Assembly: GCF_020172685.1 (NCBI RefSeq)
Contig: NZ_CP083986.1
Span: 2,910,294-2,974,293, forward strand
Length of the DNA stretch: 64,000 nucleotides
Origin: [Mycobacterium] nativiensis
GTDB taxonomy: Bacteria > Actinomycetota > Actinomycetes > Mycobacteriales > Mycobacteriaceae
Direction: 5' to 3'
The notes below the pieces were generated by a model. It had not been told where the DNA came from. It worked only from the letters and a program-made list of their open reading frames with translations, and did not search any database. This document shows positions 22,083 through 33,119 of the stretch, piece by piece. Positions within the stretch are counted from its first letter, which is position 1; every line of letters begins with the position of its first letter. Both the position numbers and the translations under genes were made by a program.

Positions 22083-22493
22083 TCAGGAGCCGTTTTTGAG
22101 GATCAGATAGGTGACGGCGTCGGGGCCGTTGCTGGGCGAAGTCACCGCTTTGAGCTGGCTGCCCGCGTTACCGACGATACCGTCGAGAATCCGATCGAAA
22201 TCATTGGCGGAGGCCTCCGGGTCGATCAGCACCAGCGGCGAGTCTCCAGGTGCCACCGACGATGCCGGGTCCAGCAGGTACCCGCCGAACGCGTCGGCGT
22301 TGCCGGCCGAAGTCTGGGCGAACAGGTCCAGCCACTGCACCGTGGCGTCATTACCCTCGGCGCTGGACAGCTGAATAGCCGGAACCTGCACGTCAGGCAG
22401 GGACGGCGAGGTCATGTCGGTGGCAAGTACTGCGCCCCCGATGACGACCGCGATAGCGGTCACGCCCCCGATTACAGCTCGCTTCACGGTCAC
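22083..22493 (-). CDS. Small exported protein of unknown function
   Basis: A 136-residue protein with an N-terminal hydrophobic helix (residues 6-26, after a KR pair) that is probably a signal anchor, then an acidic extracytoplasmic domain. The GTG start has GAGGGGG upstream, and an AT-rich promoter-like stretch (around 22540) precedes it. It sits where M. tuberculosis has short hypothetical genes between aroF and the pilin peptidase gene. No family recognised. Confidence 0.6.
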   Translation of the reverse strand: MTVKRAVIGGVTAIAVVIGGAVLATDMTSPSLPDVQVPAIQLSSAEGNDATVQWLDLFAQTSAGNADAFGGYLLDPASSVAPGDSPLVLIDPEASANDFDRILDGIVGNAGSQLKAVTSPSNGPDAVTYLILKNGS

Positions 22494-22652
22494 CCCCTCT
22501 GGTTACACCCGTCAGCACAGCTCAATGTTCCAATATTACCTAATAGCGGACTGAGTGGCAAACGAAATCTGGCAAGGGTAACCACGGCGTTAACATTTAT
22601 TCGCTCATCTCCGCACCGGTATCGACCTGCGGGCCCGTCCCCCGCGGCGTCT

Positions 22653-23072
22653 TCAGGACATCCCCAGACCAGCCGCCACCGCGCTGGCCACGCACATCGA
22701 CGGCCCATGCGGAACCGTGCCGGCCCGGCGCAGGGCCGCGGCGAACAGGCCCCACACTCCGGTCAACAGTGGCGCAGACAACGCCGCCAGCAACCACACG
22801 TCGATACCGAAAGAACCGGTCAGGGCGCCCAATCCGGCAGCGAGTTTGACATCGCCGGCACCCAATCCGTCCGGTGCGATCAGGTGCACCACCAGATAGA
22901 CCGAGGTCAGGGCCGCAGCTCCGGCCAACGCCGCGAGCCCGCGGCCGGCGCCGATCGCGACGGCCGGCACCATGACCGCCGCCGGCAGTGTCAGCGCATT
23001 CGGCAGCCGGCGCTGCCGGATGTCGTAACCGCTGAGCAGCGCCAGCCACGCCAACACCAGGCCCGCCAGCAT
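22653..23072 (-). CDS. Single-domain prepilin peptidase (A24)
   Basis: A 139-residue membrane aspartyl peptidase of the short (TadV-like, methylase-less) type. The two catalytic Asp are in GYDIRQRRLPN and GAGDVKLAAG, and about five hydrophobic helices are present. Rv2551c-like by position, directly downstream of aroE (10-bp gap). No pilin or Tad genes occur in the window, so its substrate is not here. Confidence 0.88.
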   Translation of the reverse strand: MLAGLVLAWLALLSGYDIRQRRLPNALTLPAAVMVPAVAIGAGRGLAALAGAAALTSVYLVVHLIAPDGLGAGDVKLAAGLGALTGSFGIDVWLLAALSAPLLTGVWGLFAAALRRAGTVPHGPSMCVASAVAAGLGMS

Positions 23073-23082
23073 GGGGCCATGG

Positions 23083-23913
23083 TCAGGCCGGGTCGGCGAC
23101 CGCGCAAGTCATCGCCGCACGTGGCGCGGGCAGTCCTGTGAACAACTCGACCTGGGTGAACGCCTGGTGCAGCAGCATCTGCAGACCGCTGACGACCGTT
23201 CCGCCGGCCGCGCTCACCGCCGCCGCCAGCGGTGTCGGCCACGGATCGTAGATGGCGTCCAGCAGCACCGGCACCCCCGCCAGCAGCAGCGTGTAGCGGG
23301 CCGCGACATCGGCCGGAACCGTGCTGACCGCGACCGCCGCGACCGCCGCCACCTCGGCCAGCCCCTCGTGATCGTCCAGCGCGCAATGTCGGGCCGGCAC
23401 GCCGACCTCGGCCGCCAATGCCACCAGCCGGGCGGCGTTGTCGGCATTGCGGGCGGCCACCGTGATGCCGCTGACCCCGAGTTCGGCCAACGCCACCACC
23501 GCGGCCGGCGCGGTGCCGCCCGACCCGAGCACGATCGCCTCACCGGAGGCCGACCCGAGGGCACCGCGCACGCCGTCGACATCGGTGTTGTCGGCCAGCC
23601 AACCGGAGGAGGTACGCACCAACGTGTTCGCCGAGCCGATGCGCTCGGCGCGCGGGGTGCGCTCGTCGGCGAACGCCAGCGCGGCGAATTTGCCGGGCAT
23701 CGTCACCGACACACCGACCCACTCCGGCCCGAATCCGGCTACCAGCGCAGGCAATTCGTCGGCGCCGCACTCGATGCGGTCATAGGTCCACCCGTGCAGG
23801 CCCAGCGCCCGATAGGCCGCCAGGTGCAGCTGCGGCGAGCGGGAGTGCGCGATCGGCGACCCCAGCACAGCCGCCTTGCGGGGGCCGGATTCAGCGGGAA
23901 CTGTCGAGGACAC
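23083..23913 (-). CDS. aroE: Shikimate dehydrogenase
   Basis: A 276-residue NADPH-dependent shikimate dehydrogenase. Substrate motifs SPIAHSRSPQLH and NTDVDGVRGAL and the nucleotide fold VLGSGGTAPAA are present. It overlaps the mltG end by 23 bp; a later start (the conserved core begins only around residue 12) would shorten the overlap. Separate from the other aro genes here, as in M. tuberculosis. Confidence 0.94.
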   Translation of the reverse strand: MSSTVPAESGPRKAAVLGSPIAHSRSPQLHLAAYRALGLHGWTYDRIECGADELPALVAGFGPEWVGVSVTMPGKFAALAFADERTPRAERIGSANTLVRTSSGWLADNTDVDGVRGALGSASGEAIVLGSGGTAPAAVVALAELGVSGITVAARNADNAARLVALAAEVGVPARHCALDDHEGLAEVAAVAAVAVSTVPADVAARYTLLLAGVPVLLDAIYDPWPTPLAAAVSAAGGTVVSGLQMLLHQAFTQVELFTGLPAPRAAMTCAVADPA

Positions 23914-25144
23914 CGTTGTCCAGCGCCAATTCGATGTTGTTCAGGTGCTGCTGGTAGCTGTGGGTGAACAGGGTGGTCCCATCGTCGTCGATCGTGACGA
24001 AGTACAGCCAGTCGCCCGGCTCAGGGTGTTCGGCAGCATGCAGGGCCTCGGTTCCCGGCGAGCAGATCGGGGTGGCCGGCAGGCCGTCGGAGGCGTAGGT
24101 GTTCCACGGGGTCACCTTGGCCCGGTCGGCGTCGGTGGTGGCCACCTCCTGGCGGTCCAGCGGGTAGTTCACCGTCGAGTCGAACTCGAGGCGCTGCGGC
24201 TCGCTGAGCCGGTTGTCGATCACCCTGGCCACCTTGGCGAAGTCGTGCGGCAGGGCTTCGCGTTGCACCAACGACGCCACCACCAGCAGCTCGTACGGTG
24301 ACATGCCCAACTGATGAGCAGTCTCGGACAGGCCGGACTTGTCCAGCTCCGCAGCACTCTGAACGATCAGCTTCGACAGCACGGTGGCTGCCGGCGCGGT
24401 CGGGTCGACATTCCAGGTGCCCGCGGTGATCAGCCCCTCGATACGGCGGTGATCGCGGCCCAGCTTGGTGACCGGCCCGACGGCCCAGCCCGGGACGGAC
24501 AGGGCTTCGGGCGTCTCGGTCTCGGCGGCGCGGCGCAGGTCCTGCGCCTTGAGGCAGTGCCGATCACCGTTGAGGTCCAGGCAGCTGGCCTCGGCGATCA
24601 GCGTGAACACCCCGGGCGTCACCGCATTGGTCTTCAGGTCGGTGATGTCGTCGAGCTGGCGGCCTTCGGGGATCACCAGCTTGCCCACCCGGTTGCCCGG
24701 ATCGACGAGTTCCTGGACGGCGGTGGCGGCGGGGAGTTCGGCCTTCAACCGGTAGAAACCTGGTTGGATCGCCGCGATCGCGGGGTTGCTCTGCGCGGCC
24801 TCGAGGAAGGTTCCGACGTTGGCGATCACCCCGGCGTCCAGCAGGGCTTCAGCGACCGCGGTGGTGTAGTCGCCCTCGTGCACCTCGATCAGTACCTGCT
24901 GGCCGCCCTCCCCGGTGAAGTCCACCACCGGGCTGCTGCTGTGCCAGAGCTTGGAGCCGAGGAACACGCCGGCGATCACCAGCATGGTGACCAGCACGGC
25001 GCCCAGGCCGGTGACCAAACGGCGGCGCCGGCTGTGCTGGCGTTGCCGCCGATCGTCGCGGGCCCGCTCGGTCCGGCTCATCCGGCGCCGAGGCGGTCCT
25101 ACCGCAACGGGCTTGGCTTTCCGGCCGGTTTTCTGGTCAGACAT
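23891..25144 (-). CDS. mltG: Endolytic transglycosylase MltG (YceG-like)
   Basis: A 417-residue membrane-anchored peptidoglycan endo-transglycosylase that ends glycan strands. A basic cytoplasmic N-terminus, one transmembrane helix (about residues 44-64) and the YceG domain follow; [10 protein letters not shown] with the catalytic Glu is visible, as is [17 protein letters not shown] near the end. It overlaps ruvX by 8 bp. Confidence 0.94.
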   Translation of the reverse strand: MSDQKTGRKAKPVAVGPPRRRMSRTERARDDRRQRQHSRRRRLVTGLGAVLVTMLVIAGVFLGSKLWHSSSPVVDFTGEGGQQVLIEVHEGDYTTAVAEALLDAGVIANVGTFLEAAQSNPAIAAIQPGFYRLKAELPAATAVQELVDPGNRVGKLVIPEGRQLDDITDLKTNAVTPGVFTLIAEASCLDLNGDRHCLKAQDLRRAAETETPEALSVPGWAVGPVTKLGRDHRRIEGLITAGTWNVDPTAPAATVLSKLIVQSAAELDKSGLSETAHQLGMSPYELLVVASLVQREALPHDFAKVARVIDNRLSEPQRLEFDSTVNYPLDRQEVATTDADRAKVTPWNTYASDGLPATPICSPGTEALHAAEHPEPGDWLYFVTIDDDGTTLFTHSYQQHLNNIELALDNGVLDSSR

Positions 25145-25670
25145 CGTTGTCCCCCATCGGCGGTGCCGGGGCCACGGTTTTCGAGGCCCGGCGCTGGTCG
25201 AGCCAGCTCTGCAAGATCGTCACCGCAGCAGCCTGGTCGATGACCGACCGCTGATTCTTGGCCCGCACCCCGGCTGCCCGCAGGTCGCGCGTCGCGCTGA
25301 CGGTGCTGAACCGTTCGTCGGCCAGGCGCACCGGCACCGGCCGGTGACGCTCGGCCAACAACGTGGTCAGATCGTCAGCCACCGCGATCGCGTCCTCGGC
25401 GGCCGAGCCGGTCCGATCCGCCAGGGTCCGGGGCAGCCCGACCACCACCTCGACCACGTCGAGTTCCTCGACCAGACCGGCCAGCCGGCGCAGGTGTGAA
25501 CCGGAGGCATGCCGGCGGACCGTCTCCACCGGGGTGGCCAGTAGCCCGTCGGGGTCGCTGCAGGACACCCCGATGCGCACGCTTCCCACATCCACGCCCA
25601 GCCGTCGTCCGCGGCCGGGATCATCCGGCCCGCCGGGCCGGTCAGGGATCCGATGGTGGGGTGAGGTCAC
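25137..25670 (-). CDS. ruvX: RuvX/YqgF RNase H-fold nuclease
   Basis: A 177-residue RNase H-like protein implicated in 16S rRNA 5' processing and resolvase-like activity. [12 protein letters not shown] near the start and the DERFSTV segment carry the acidic active-site residues. The start is GTG 25670, overlapping the alaS stop (GTGA). Confidence 0.93.
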   Translation of the reverse strand: MTSPHHRIPDRPGGPDDPGRGRRLGVDVGSVRIGVSCSDPDGLLATPVETVRRHASGSHLRRLAGLVEELDVVEVVVGLPRTLADRTGSAAEDAIAVADDLTTLLAERHRPVPVRLADERFSTVSATRDLRAAGVRAKNQRSVIDQAAAVTILQSWLDQRRASKTVAPAPPMGDNDV

Positions 25671-28360
25671 GCCGGCGTGCTCCGGGCGACCGCTGCGCGG
25701 ATCGCCGCAAGCGCGGCATCGATCCCGGTGGAGTCCTTACCGGAGCCCTGCGCCAGGTCGGCCTTGCCGCCGCCACGGCCGGACACCGCCGCCGCCAGGT
25801 TTTTGACCAGATCGTCTGCACGCAACCCGAGCTCTTGTGCGGCGGCGTTGGTGGCGACTACGTAGGGAACGCTGTCCTCACCATCGGCGATCAGCGCCAC
25901 CACTGCGGGCTCCTCGCCCAGCTTGCCGCGGACGTCGCCGACCAGCGAACGCAGGTCGCCACCGCCGATACCACCCGACATCCGCTGCGCCACCAGGCGC
26001 ACGTTACCGATTTGTTCGGCGCCGGCGGCAGCATTCGACGCGGCGGCGCGGGCGGTCGCCAGCCGGGCACGGTCGAGTTCCTTCTCGGCGGCCTTGAGGC
26101 GCTCGACCAGGTTCGCCACCCGGGCCGGCACCTCCTCCGAGGGCACCTTGAGCGAGGAAGCCAGGCCGGCCATCAGTGCCCGCTCCTTGGCCAGGTGCCG
26201 GAACGAGTCCAGCCCGACGTAGGCCTCGACGCGGCGTACCCCGGAGCCGACCGACGACTCACCCAGGATGGTGACCGGGCCGATCTGCGCCGAGTTGTGC
26301 ACGTGGGTGCCGCCGCACAGCTCCAGTGAGAACGGCCCGCCGATCTCGACGACCCGCACCTTCTCGGGGTACTTCTCGCCGAACATCGCCATGGCACCCA
26401 TGGCTTTGGCCTTCTCGAGTCCTTCGGTGAAGGTGTGCACCTCGAAGTCGGCCTGGACCGCCTCGTTGGTGACCTCCTCGACCTGGCGGCGCTGCTCGTC
26501 GCTGAGCGCGCCCTGCCAGTTGAAGTCGAACCGCAGGTAGCCCGGTCGGTTCAGCGAGCCGGCCTGAACCGCGTTGGGCCCCAACACCTGCCGCAGCGCG
26601 GCGTGCACCATGTGGGTTCCCGAGTGGCCTTGGGTGGCGCCCTTGCGCCAGCCCTGGTCGACGGCCGCGGTCACCGTGTCGCCCTCGACGAACTCGCCGG
26701 ACTCGACGTTGACCCGGTGCACGAACAGCGTTTGGGCGATCTTCTGCACATCGGTGACCGCAGCCTGGGCGGTGCCGGCGCTGATGGTGCCGACATCGGC
26801 GATCTGCCCGCCGGCTTCTGCATACAGCGGCGTGCGGTCCAACACCAGCTCGACACGATCTGCGACCATGCCCTTCTGGTCCTCGTGCGACACCACCGGC
26901 ACTCGCTTGCCGTCGACGAAAATGCCCAGGATGCGGCCTTCGGTGGTGAGCTCGTCGAACCCGGTGAACTCGGTGGGTCCGGCATCGATCAGCTCCCGGT
27001 AGGCGCTGAGGTCGGCGTGGGCGTGCTTGCGCGCGGCGGCGTCGGCCTTGGCGCGCTGACGCTGCTCGGCCATCAGCGTGCGGAACCCGTCCTCGTCCAC
27101 CTGCAGTCCGGCCTCCGAGGCCATCTCCAGGGTGAGCTCGATCGGAAAACCGTAGGTGTCGTGCAGGGCGAAGGCGTCGCTGCCCGACAGCACGGTGACC
27201 CCGGCGGACCTGGTGGCTGCCGCTGCGTCCTCGAACAGCTTGGAGCCAGATGTCAGGGTGCGGTTGAAGGCGGTCTCCTCGGCGACCGCGATGCGGTTGA
27301 TCCGGTCGAAGTCGGTGACCAGTTCCGGATACGACGGGCCCATCGCGTCGCGCACGGTTGCCATCAGGTCACCGACGATCGGGCCCTCGATGCCCAGCAG
27401 CTTGGCCGAGCGGATCACCCGGCGCAGCAGGCGGCGCAGCACGTAGCCGCGGCCGTCGTTGCCGGGGCTCACGCCGTCGCCGATCAGGATGGCCGCGGTG
27501 CGGGAGTGGTCGGCGATGATCCGGTAGCGCACGTCGTCGGCGTCGTTGCCGGTGCCGTAACCACGTGGCGCGCGGGTGGAGACCAGATCGATGACCGGGC
27601 GAACCAGGTCGGTCTCGTAGACGTTGTGCACGCCCTGCAGCAGGAACGCGACCCGCTCGATCCCCATCCCGGTGTCGATGTTCTGGCGCGGCAGCGGCCC
27701 GAGGATTTCGAAGTCCTCCTTGGAGGTGCCCTCGCCGCGCTCGTTCTGCATGAACACGAGGTTCCAGATCTCGATGTAGCGGTCCTCGTTGGCGACCGGG
27801 CCGCCGTCCACGCCGAACTCCGGACCGCGGTCGTAGTAGATCTCCGACGACGGGCCACACGGCCCGGGGATGCCCATCGACCAGTAGTTGTCGGCCATGC
27901 CGCGGCGCTGGATCCGCTCCAGCGGCAGGCCCGCGATCTCCTGCCACAACGCGATGGCCTCGTCGTCGTCGAGATAGACGGTGGCCCACAGCCGTTCCGG
28001 ATCCAGTCCGTACCCGCCGTCGGAAACGCTGTTGGTCAACAGCGTCCAGGCCAGCTCGATCGCGCCGCGCTTGAAGTAGTCGCCGAACGAGAAGTTCCCG
28101 GCCATCTGAAAGAAGGTGTTGTGCCGGGTGGTGATGCCGACTTCGTCGATGTCGGGGGTGCGGATGCACTTCTGGACGCTGGTGGCGGTGGCGTACGGCG
28201 GGGTGCGCTGGCCCAGGAAGAACGGCACGAACTGGACCATGCCGGCGTTGATGAACAACAGGTTGGGGTCATCAAGGATCACCGATGCGCTCGGCACTTC
28301 GGTGTGGCCCGCTTTCACGAAGTGATCGAGGAAACGTTTCCTGATCTCGTGTGTCTGCAC
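25667..28360 (-). CDS. alaS: Alanyl-tRNA synthetase
   Basis: An 897-residue AlaRS with the class II catalytic core at the N-terminus ([25 protein letters not shown]), the editing domain with zinc-binding GHSGTH and CGGTH motifs, and the C-terminal oligomerisation domain. GTG 28360 gives the conserved [13 protein letters not shown] start; no clear ribosome site precedes it. First of the tightly packed alaS-ruvX-mltG-aroE run. Confidence 0.97.
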   Translation of the reverse strand: MQTHEIRKRFLDHFVKAGHTEVPSASVILDDPNLLFINAGMVQFVPFFLGQRTPPYATATSVQKCIRTPDIDEVGITTRHNTFFQMAGNFSFGDYFKRGAIELAWTLLTNSVSDGGYGLDPERLWATVYLDDDEAIALWQEIAGLPLERIQRRGMADNYWSMGIPGPCGPSSEIYYDRGPEFGVDGGPVANEDRYIEIWNLVFMQNERGEGTSKEDFEILGPLPRQNIDTGMGIERVAFLLQGVHNVYETDLVRPVIDLVSTRAPRGYGTGNDADDVRYRIIADHSRTAAILIGDGVSPGNDGRGYVLRRLLRRVIRSAKLLGIEGPIVGDLMATVRDAMGPSYPELVTDFDRINRIAVAEETAFNRTLTSGSKLFEDAAAATRSAGVTVLSGSDAFALHDTYGFPIELTLEMASEAGLQVDEDGFRTLMAEQRQRAKADAAARKHAHADLSAYRELIDAGPTEFTGFDELTTEGRILGIFVDGKRVPVVSHEDQKGMVADRVELVLDRTPLYAEAGGQIADVGTISAGTAQAAVTDVQKIAQTLFVHRVNVESGEFVEGDTVTAAVDQGWRKGATQGHSGTHMVHAALRQVLGPNAVQAGSLNRPGYLRFDFNWQGALSDEQRRQVEEVTNEAVQADFEVHTFTEGLEKAKAMGAMAMFGEKYPEKVRVVEIGGPFSLELCGGTHVHNSAQIGPVTILGESSVGSGVRRVEAYVGLDSFRHLAKERALMAGLASSLKVPSEEVPARVANLVERLKAAEKELDRARLATARAAASNAAAGAEQIGNVRLVAQRMSGGIGGGDLRSLVGDVRGKLGEEPAVVALIADGEDSVPYVVATNAAAQELGLRADDLVKNLAAAVSGRGGGKADLAQGSGKDSTGIDAALAAIRAAVARSTPA

Positions 28361-28856
28361 TATCTATCGCTTCCCGCCGTCTCGCCCATTTAGACGGCAC
28401 TACAGTACCGGGCTGCGGTCCGCACCCGTCGCAGGCGATGAACGTGCAGGCCGTGACCGCTCCCACCAGCTCGGCCGGAGACGGCGACGCAGGCCATCCC
28501 GATCCGAACACCGCTCCAGGCCGTTGCCGGCACTGCCTGCACCCCCGACTGTCCCCCGTGATTGTCTGTCCGGCACCACGCACATCGTGCTGATCCACGA
28601 CACGTGCGGCCAAGGGGCGACACGTCAGGCTCCCGCTGCCATCTCCTCGTCTTCATCGGCCGGGCGCTACCGCTGACCATGGGTTATTTCGATGACTGGG
28701 TTGCGAACAATCACCTGCTTGCGACCGACTGGCCGGCAACGCGGCGATCCAATCGCATAACCCGGATTATTGGTTGCCACAACCCATCTCGCGGAGGAAG
28801 GTGGTAGCTGGACCGGTGGCGCCACCGGAGCGCTGCCCCATGTGAGGGAGCCAATC
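28361..28856. other. Intergenic region without supported gene
   Basis: About 500 bp between divergent alaS and the Rv2557-like gene. M. tuberculosis has a small gene (Rv2556c) here, and no reading frame resembling it was found. The second half (around 28680-28790) is less G+C-rich and contains a GGTTG-CCA-CAACC hairpin close to the downstream gene, so promoters for both genes are likely. Confidence 0.5.
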
Positions 28857-29477
28857 ATGTACGCACGCTCGACCACCATTACCGCGCAACCCTCAGCGAT
28901 CGACGCGGGGATTACGCATATTCGCGACGAGGTGATGCCCGCCCTGCGCGACATCGACGGCTGTATCGGCCTGTCACTGCTGGTTGACCGGCAGTCCGGC
29001 AGGTGTATCGCCACCAGCTCCTGGGAGAACGCCGAAGCGATGCGGGCCGGCACCGAGCGGGTCCAGCCGATCCGGGATCGGGCCGCCGCCGTATTCGGCG
29101 GTACCGGCACCGCCGAGGAGTGGGACATCGCAGTGCTGCACCGCGACCACCACACCCACGACGGTTCGTGCGTGCGGGCCACCTGGGTGCAGGTACCGCC
29201 GGAAGGGATGGACCAAGGTATCGAGTACTACAAGACCTCCGTCCTGCCGCAGTTGGAGTCCCTTGAGGGGTTCTGCAGCGCCAGCCTGATGGTCGACCGC
29301 GGGTCGGGCCGCGCGGTGTCCTGCGCCACGTTCGACAGCTTGGACGCGATGCAGCGCAACCGGGACCAGGCCACGCAGCTCAAGACGAAGTCGATGGCAG
29401 AGGCCGGCGCTCAGGAGCTCGACGAATGCGAGTTCGAGCTGGCAGTTGCCCATCTGCGGGTACCGGAACTGGTGTAG
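28857..29477 (+). CDS. Conserved mycobacterial protein, Rv2557/Rv2558-like
   Basis: A 206-residue protein built of two similar halves (about 100 residues each: [20 protein letters not shown] and [20 protein letters not shown]). That makes it a duplicated ferredoxin-like alpha/beta-barrel (ABM-like) fold. It matches Rv2557/Rv2558 of M. tuberculosis closely, proteins linked to starvation response. ATG 28857 has GAGGGAG upstream; the open frame further upstream lacks a site. Function unknown. Confidence 0.82.
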   Translation: MYARSTTITAQPSAIDAGITHIRDEVMPALRDIDGCIGLSLLVDRQSGRCIATSSWENAEAMRAGTERVQPIRDRAAAVFGGTGTAEEWDIAVLHRDHHTHDGSCVRATWVQVPPEGMDQGIEYYKTSVLPQLESLEGFCSASLMVDRGSGRAVSCATFDSLDAMQRNRDQATQLKTKSMAEAGAQELDECEFELAVAHLRVPELV

Positions 29478-29486
29478 CGCCCAGCT

Positions 29487-30833
29487 TCAGCGGCGCCGAA
29501 TGATGGCCCGCAGCCGCTGCAGCCGCCCGGCGATCTCACGTTCGTTGCCGCGGCCGGTGGGCTGATAGTAGTCGGTGCCCACCAGGTCATCGGGTGGATA
29601 TTGTTGCGGCACAACGCCGTCGGGATGATCGTGGGAGTATCGGTAGCCGACGGCGTTGCCCAGCGCCTGCGCCCCGGAGTAGTGACCGTCGCGCAGATGC
29701 GCCGGGACCGCCCCGGCCTTGCCGGCCCTGATGTCGGCCATCGCTGCGAACAATGCGGTGGTCACGGCGTTGGACTTCGGCGCGGTGGCCAGGTGCACAC
29801 AGGCGTGTGCCAGGGTCAGCTGCGCCTCGGGCATGCCGATCAGCGCGACGGTCTGCGCGGCGGCCACCGCGGTCTGCAACGCGGTCGGGTCGGCCATCCC
29901 GATGTCCTCGCTGGCCGAAATCATCAACCGGCGGGCGATGAACCTCGGGTCCTCCCCCGCGACCAGCATTCGCGCCAGGTAGTGCAGGGCGGCGTCGACG
30001 TCGGAGCCGCGGATCGACTTGATGAACGCGCTGACCACGTCGTAGTGCTGGTCGCCGTCCCGGTCGTAGCGCACCGCGGCCTGGTCCAGGGACCCCTCCA
30101 CGATTTCGACGGTCACCTCGCCGCCGTCGGCCACCCCCTCGGCGGCGACCTCCAACGCGGTCAGCGCGCGGCGGGCGTCGCCGGCGGCCAGTCGGACCAG
30201 CAGCTCGAGGGCATCCGGCACCACCTCGACCCGCCCGCCCAATCCCCGCTGATCGTCGATGGCGCGGCGCACGACGGTGGTGATGGCCTCGGGCCCCAGC
30301 GGCCGCAGTTGCAGGATCAGCGACCGGCTCAGCAGCGGTGCGACCACCGAGAACGACGGGTTCTCGGTGGTGGCCGCCACCAACAGCACCACCCTGTTCT
30401 CCACCGCCGACAGCAGCGCATCCTGCTGGGTCTTGGAGAACCGGTGCACCTCGTCGATGAACAGCACGGTCTGCTCGCCGTAGGCGGCGGCGCGCCGGGC
30501 CGCGTCGATCACCGCGCGCACCTCTTTGACCCCGGCGCTCAGCGCCGACAGCGCCTCGAAGCGTCGGCCGGTGGCGCCCGAGATCAGCGAGGCCAGCGTG
30601 GTCTTTCCGGTACCGGGTGGACCGTAGAGGATCACCGAGGCCGCCCCCGAGCCGTCGACCAGCCGGCGCAGCGGGGAGCCCTGGCCCAGCAGGTGGTCCT
30701 GGCCGACCACCTCGTCGAGGGACGCCGGACGCATCCGCACCGCCAACGGTGTGGAGGTGCCCTGGTCCGCGGCGCGGTCGGGCGCCGGGGCACCGGTCAG
30801 GTCGAAGAGTCCGTCGGACACGCCTTCAGGCAT
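29487..30833 (-). CDS. rarA: Replication-associated recombination protein A (RarA/MgsA)
   Basis: A 448-residue AAA+ ATPase that acts at stalled replication forks. Walker A is GPPGTGKTT and Walker B is [10 protein letters not shown]; the sensor and the C-terminal MgsA tetramerisation domain ([25 protein letters not shown], here [19 protein letters not shown]) are complete. Rv2559c-like by position. ATG 30833. Confidence 0.94.
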   Translation of the reverse strand: MPEGVSDGLFDLTGAPAPDRAADQGTSTPLAVRMRPASLDEVVGQDHLLGQGSPLRRLVDGSGAASVILYGPPGTGKTTLASLISGATGRRFEALSALSAGVKEVRAVIDAARRAAAYGEQTVLFIDEVHRFSKTQQDALLSAVENRVVLLVAATTENPSFSVVAPLLSRSLILQLRPLGPEAITTVVRRAIDDQRGLGGRVEVVPDALELLVRLAAGDARRALTALEVAAEGVADGGEVTVEIVEGSLDQAAVRYDRDGDQHYDVVSAFIKSIRGSDVDAALHYLARMLVAGEDPRFIARRLMISASEDIGMADPTALQTAVAAAQTVALIGMPEAQLTLAHACVHLATAPKSNAVTTALFAAMADIRAGKAGAVPAHLRDGHYSGAQALGNAVGYRYSHDHPDGVVPQQYPPDDLVGTDYYQPTGRGNEREIAGRLQRLRAIIRRR

Positions 30834-30867
30834 ACCACGGACACCCGTCGCTCGGCCCCGCCCCTCA

Positions 30868-30931
30868 GCGCCGAACGTGCACTCAGTGCGAGATTCTCGC
30901 GATTTTCTCGCACTGAGTGCACGTTCGGCGC
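30868..30931. repeat. Long perfect palindrome between adh and rarA
   Basis: A 26-bp perfect stem (30868-30893 with 30906-30931; inner core GTGCACTCAGTGCGAG) with a 12-nt loop. It lies 31 bp downstream of the dehydrogenase stop, so it can act as terminator. The length and perfect symmetry also suit a dispersed palindromic repeat. Confidence 0.7.
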
Positions 30932-30962
30932 AGCCGCCGGCGAAGCGCGCAGCGACAACACC

Positions 30963-32081
30963 TCAGCGGTGCACGATCACCCCGCGGATGTTCTTGCCGT
31001 CGCGCAGATCCTGGTAGCCCTCGTTGACCTGTTCCAGGGTGTAGCGGCGGGTGACCAGCTCATCGAGCTTGAGCTGGCCGGCGTCGTAGAGCCGCAGCAG
31101 CCGCACGATGTCGTACTGCGGGTTGGCCCCGCCGAACAGGGTGCCCTTGATGGTCTTGCCGAACAGCGCCATCTGGGTGCCCGACACCTGCACGTCGAGA
31201 TCCTCCAGGCGGGCCATCGCCGCGATGACGACGGTGCCGCCCTTGCCGATGGTGTTGAACGCCGCGGTCGTGACGGCCTCACCCAGGTCGCCGACGGTGA
31301 TCAGCGCCTGGTCGGCCATCTGCCCCCAGGTGAGCTCGGCGATCTTGGCCATCGCCTCATCGGCGGTGGCGAACGCGTGCGTGGCACCGAGCTTGAGGGC
31401 GGTGTCCCGTTTGAACTCCACCGGGTCGACCGCCACCACGTACTTGGCCCCGGCGTGTGCGGCGCCCTGCACCGCGTTGATGCCGACCCCGCCGATGCCG
31501 TAGACCACCACGGTGTCCCCGGCGCGCACCCCGCCGTCGTAGTTGGCCGTCGCCCAGCCGGTGGGCACCCCGCAGCCTGCCAGCACCGCGGTCTCCAGGG
31601 GCAGCCAGTCGTCGATCTTGACCACCGAGTGCTGCGAGACGGTCGCCCGCTCGGCGAAGGTGCCCAGCATGCAGAACCCGCCGTAGTCGACGCCGCCGGA
31701 GTGGAATCGGAAGGTGCCGTCGGGCATGCAGCCCTCCAGGATGGTGGCGCCCATGTCGCACAGGTTCTGCCGGCCGGTCGAGCAGTACCTGCAGGCGCCG
31801 CAGCTGGGGATGAAGCAGCACACCACGTGATCGCCGGGTTTGACCTTGGTGACGCCGGGGCCGACGTCCTCGATGATCCCGGAGCCCTCGTGTCCGCCGA
31901 CGATCGGGAACCGGTTCGGCCAGTCGCCGTCGGCCACGTGCAGATCCGAATGGCACAGCCCGGCGGCGGTGAACTTGATCAGCACCTCCCCCGGCCCGGG
32001 CCCGTCGAGGTCCAGCTCCATGATCTCGAAGGGCTGATTGGGCGCATGCGCCACGGCGGCAATTGTTTTCATGCCTGCCAT
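30963..32081 (-). CDS. NDMA-type zinc alcohol dehydrogenase
   Basis: A 372-residue medium-chain dehydrogenase of the mycobacterial/actinomycete group with tightly bound NAD and possible mycothiol or carrier-linked turnover. Features are GLCHSDLHV and GGHEGSG for the catalytic zinc, CGACRYCSTGRQNLC for structural zinc, and GIGGVGINAVQ for NAD. ATG 32081 and ATG 32072 (MKTIAAV) are both possible, and the second matches the family start better. It is different from the dehydrogenase of the mim island (chain length and cysteine cluster). Confidence 0.9.
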   Translation of the reverse strand: MAGMKTIAAVAHAPNQPFEIMELDLDGPGPGEVLIKFTAAGLCHSDLHVADGDWPNRFPIVGGHEGSGIIEDVGPGVTKVKPGDHVVCCFIPSCGACRYCSTGRQNLCDMGATILEGCMPDGTFRFHSGGVDYGGFCMLGTFAERATVSQHSVVKIDDWLPLETAVLAGCGVPTGWATANYDGGVRAGDTVVVYGIGGVGINAVQGAAHAGAKYVVAVDPVEFKRDTALKLGATHAFATADEAMAKIAELTWGQMADQALITVGDLGEAVTTAAFNTIGKGGTVVIAAMARLEDLDVQVSGTQMALFGKTIKGTLFGGANPQYDIVRLLRLYDAGQLKLDELVTRRYTLEQVNEGYQDLRDGKNIRGVIVHR

Positions 32082-32165
32082 CCAACCGGCTCAGGCGGTC
32101 CCGGTGGCCCGATTCAGCCGAATCATCACGCCGGTCCAGCTTCGCCTCTCCTGCGTCGAGGCTCG

Positions 32166-33008
32166 CTAACCGCCGGATTGCGTCACGAAGTCGATCAATT
32201 CCTCGACCCGGCCGATCAGCTCCGGCTCCAGGTCGGTCCAATCACGCACCCGGCCGCGGATGCGCTGCCAGGCCGCGGCGATGTCGGCCTGGCCGGTGTG
32301 CGGCCAGCCCAGCGCAGCGCAGATGCCGTGTTTCCACTCCACGTTGCGCGGGATCTTCGGCCACGCCTGCAATCCAAGCCGCCCCGGCTTCACCGCCTGC
32401 CAGATGTCGACGTAGGGATGCCCGACGATCAGGGTGTGCGCACCAGCGGGCCCGCGGCGCACCGCCTCGGCGATCCGGGTCTCCTTGGAGCCGGTGACCA
32501 GGTGGTCCACCAGCACCCCGAGGCGGCGCCCAGGCCCGGGCTGGAATTCGGCCACAATGCCGGCCAGATCGTCGATGCCGCCGAGGTATTCGACCACCAC
32601 GCCCTCGATGCGCAGGTCATCACCCCAGACCTGCTCGACGAGTTCGGCGTCGTGGCGGCCCTCGACGTAGATCCGGCTGGCCAGCGCCACCTTTGCGCGG
32701 GCCCCGGGGACCGCCACCGAACCCGACGCGGTGCGGGCGGGCGCCTTGGCCGCGGCGGGCCGCGGCTCGGTCAGGATCACCGGTTTGCCATCGATCAGGT
32801 AGCCGGGGCCGACCGGGAAGCCTCGTCTGCGGCCGTGGCGGTCTTCGAGGTCCATCCGGCCGTACTCCACCCGAACGATCGCGCCCACGTAGCCGGTCTG
32901 GGCGTCCTCGACCACCATCCCGAGTTGCAGCGGCACCTCGGTGGAGCGGATCTTGCGGGCGGCGTGCGGGTTGCTGGAGAGGATGTCGGTCCCATAGCGG
33001 TCGGCCAC
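32166..33008 (-). CDS. DUF3097 family protein
   Basis: A 280-residue actinobacterial protein. An N-terminal beta-rich segment (GMVVEDAQTGYVGAIVRVEYG) is followed by a Toprim-like part with YVEGRHDAELVEQVWGDDL and LGVLVDHLV, suggesting a metal-dependent nucleic-acid enzyme, which is inference. The GTG start (33008) reads VADRYG. The gap to the dehydrogenase is 84 bp. Confidence 0.82.
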   Translation of the reverse strand: MADRYGTDILSSNPHAARKIRSTEVPLQLGMVVEDAQTGYVGAIVRVEYGRMDLEDRHGRRRGFPVGPGYLIDGKPVILTEPRPAAAKAPARTASGSVAVPGARAKVALASRIYVEGRHDAELVEQVWGDDLRIEGVVVEYLGGIDDLAGIVAEFQPGPGRRLGVLVDHLVTGSKETRIAEAVRRGPAGAHTLIVGHPYVDIWQAVKPGRLGLQAWPKIPRNVEWKHGICAALGWPHTGQADIAAAWQRIRGRVRDWTDLEPELIGRVEELIDFVTQSGG

Positions 33009-33119
33009 CCGAGGCAGCCTAGGTCGAACGACGTGCGTTGGGCGTGAGGCTGGAGCGCGATTCCGGCGAATCTTTCATCACGTGCCCGCGGCGGCCGGAA
33101 CGCGCCGGTCGGTTCACAC

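Noticed and set aside
26435..28393. 652-codon plus-strand frame opposite alaS
   Set aside because: Shadow of alaS with no recognisable domain.
28361..28856. Short frames between alaS and the Rv2557-like gene
   Set aside because: No similarity to known proteins, no ribosome sites, and frames overlap each other on both strands; the region is better explained as promoters.
29601..33047. 1148-codon plus-strand frame opposite rarA, adh and the DUF3097 gene
   Set aside because: Antisense shadow in G+C-rich DNA: all three minus-strand genes have clear family motifs, and the plus translation is low-complexity Gly/Arg/His/Gln.
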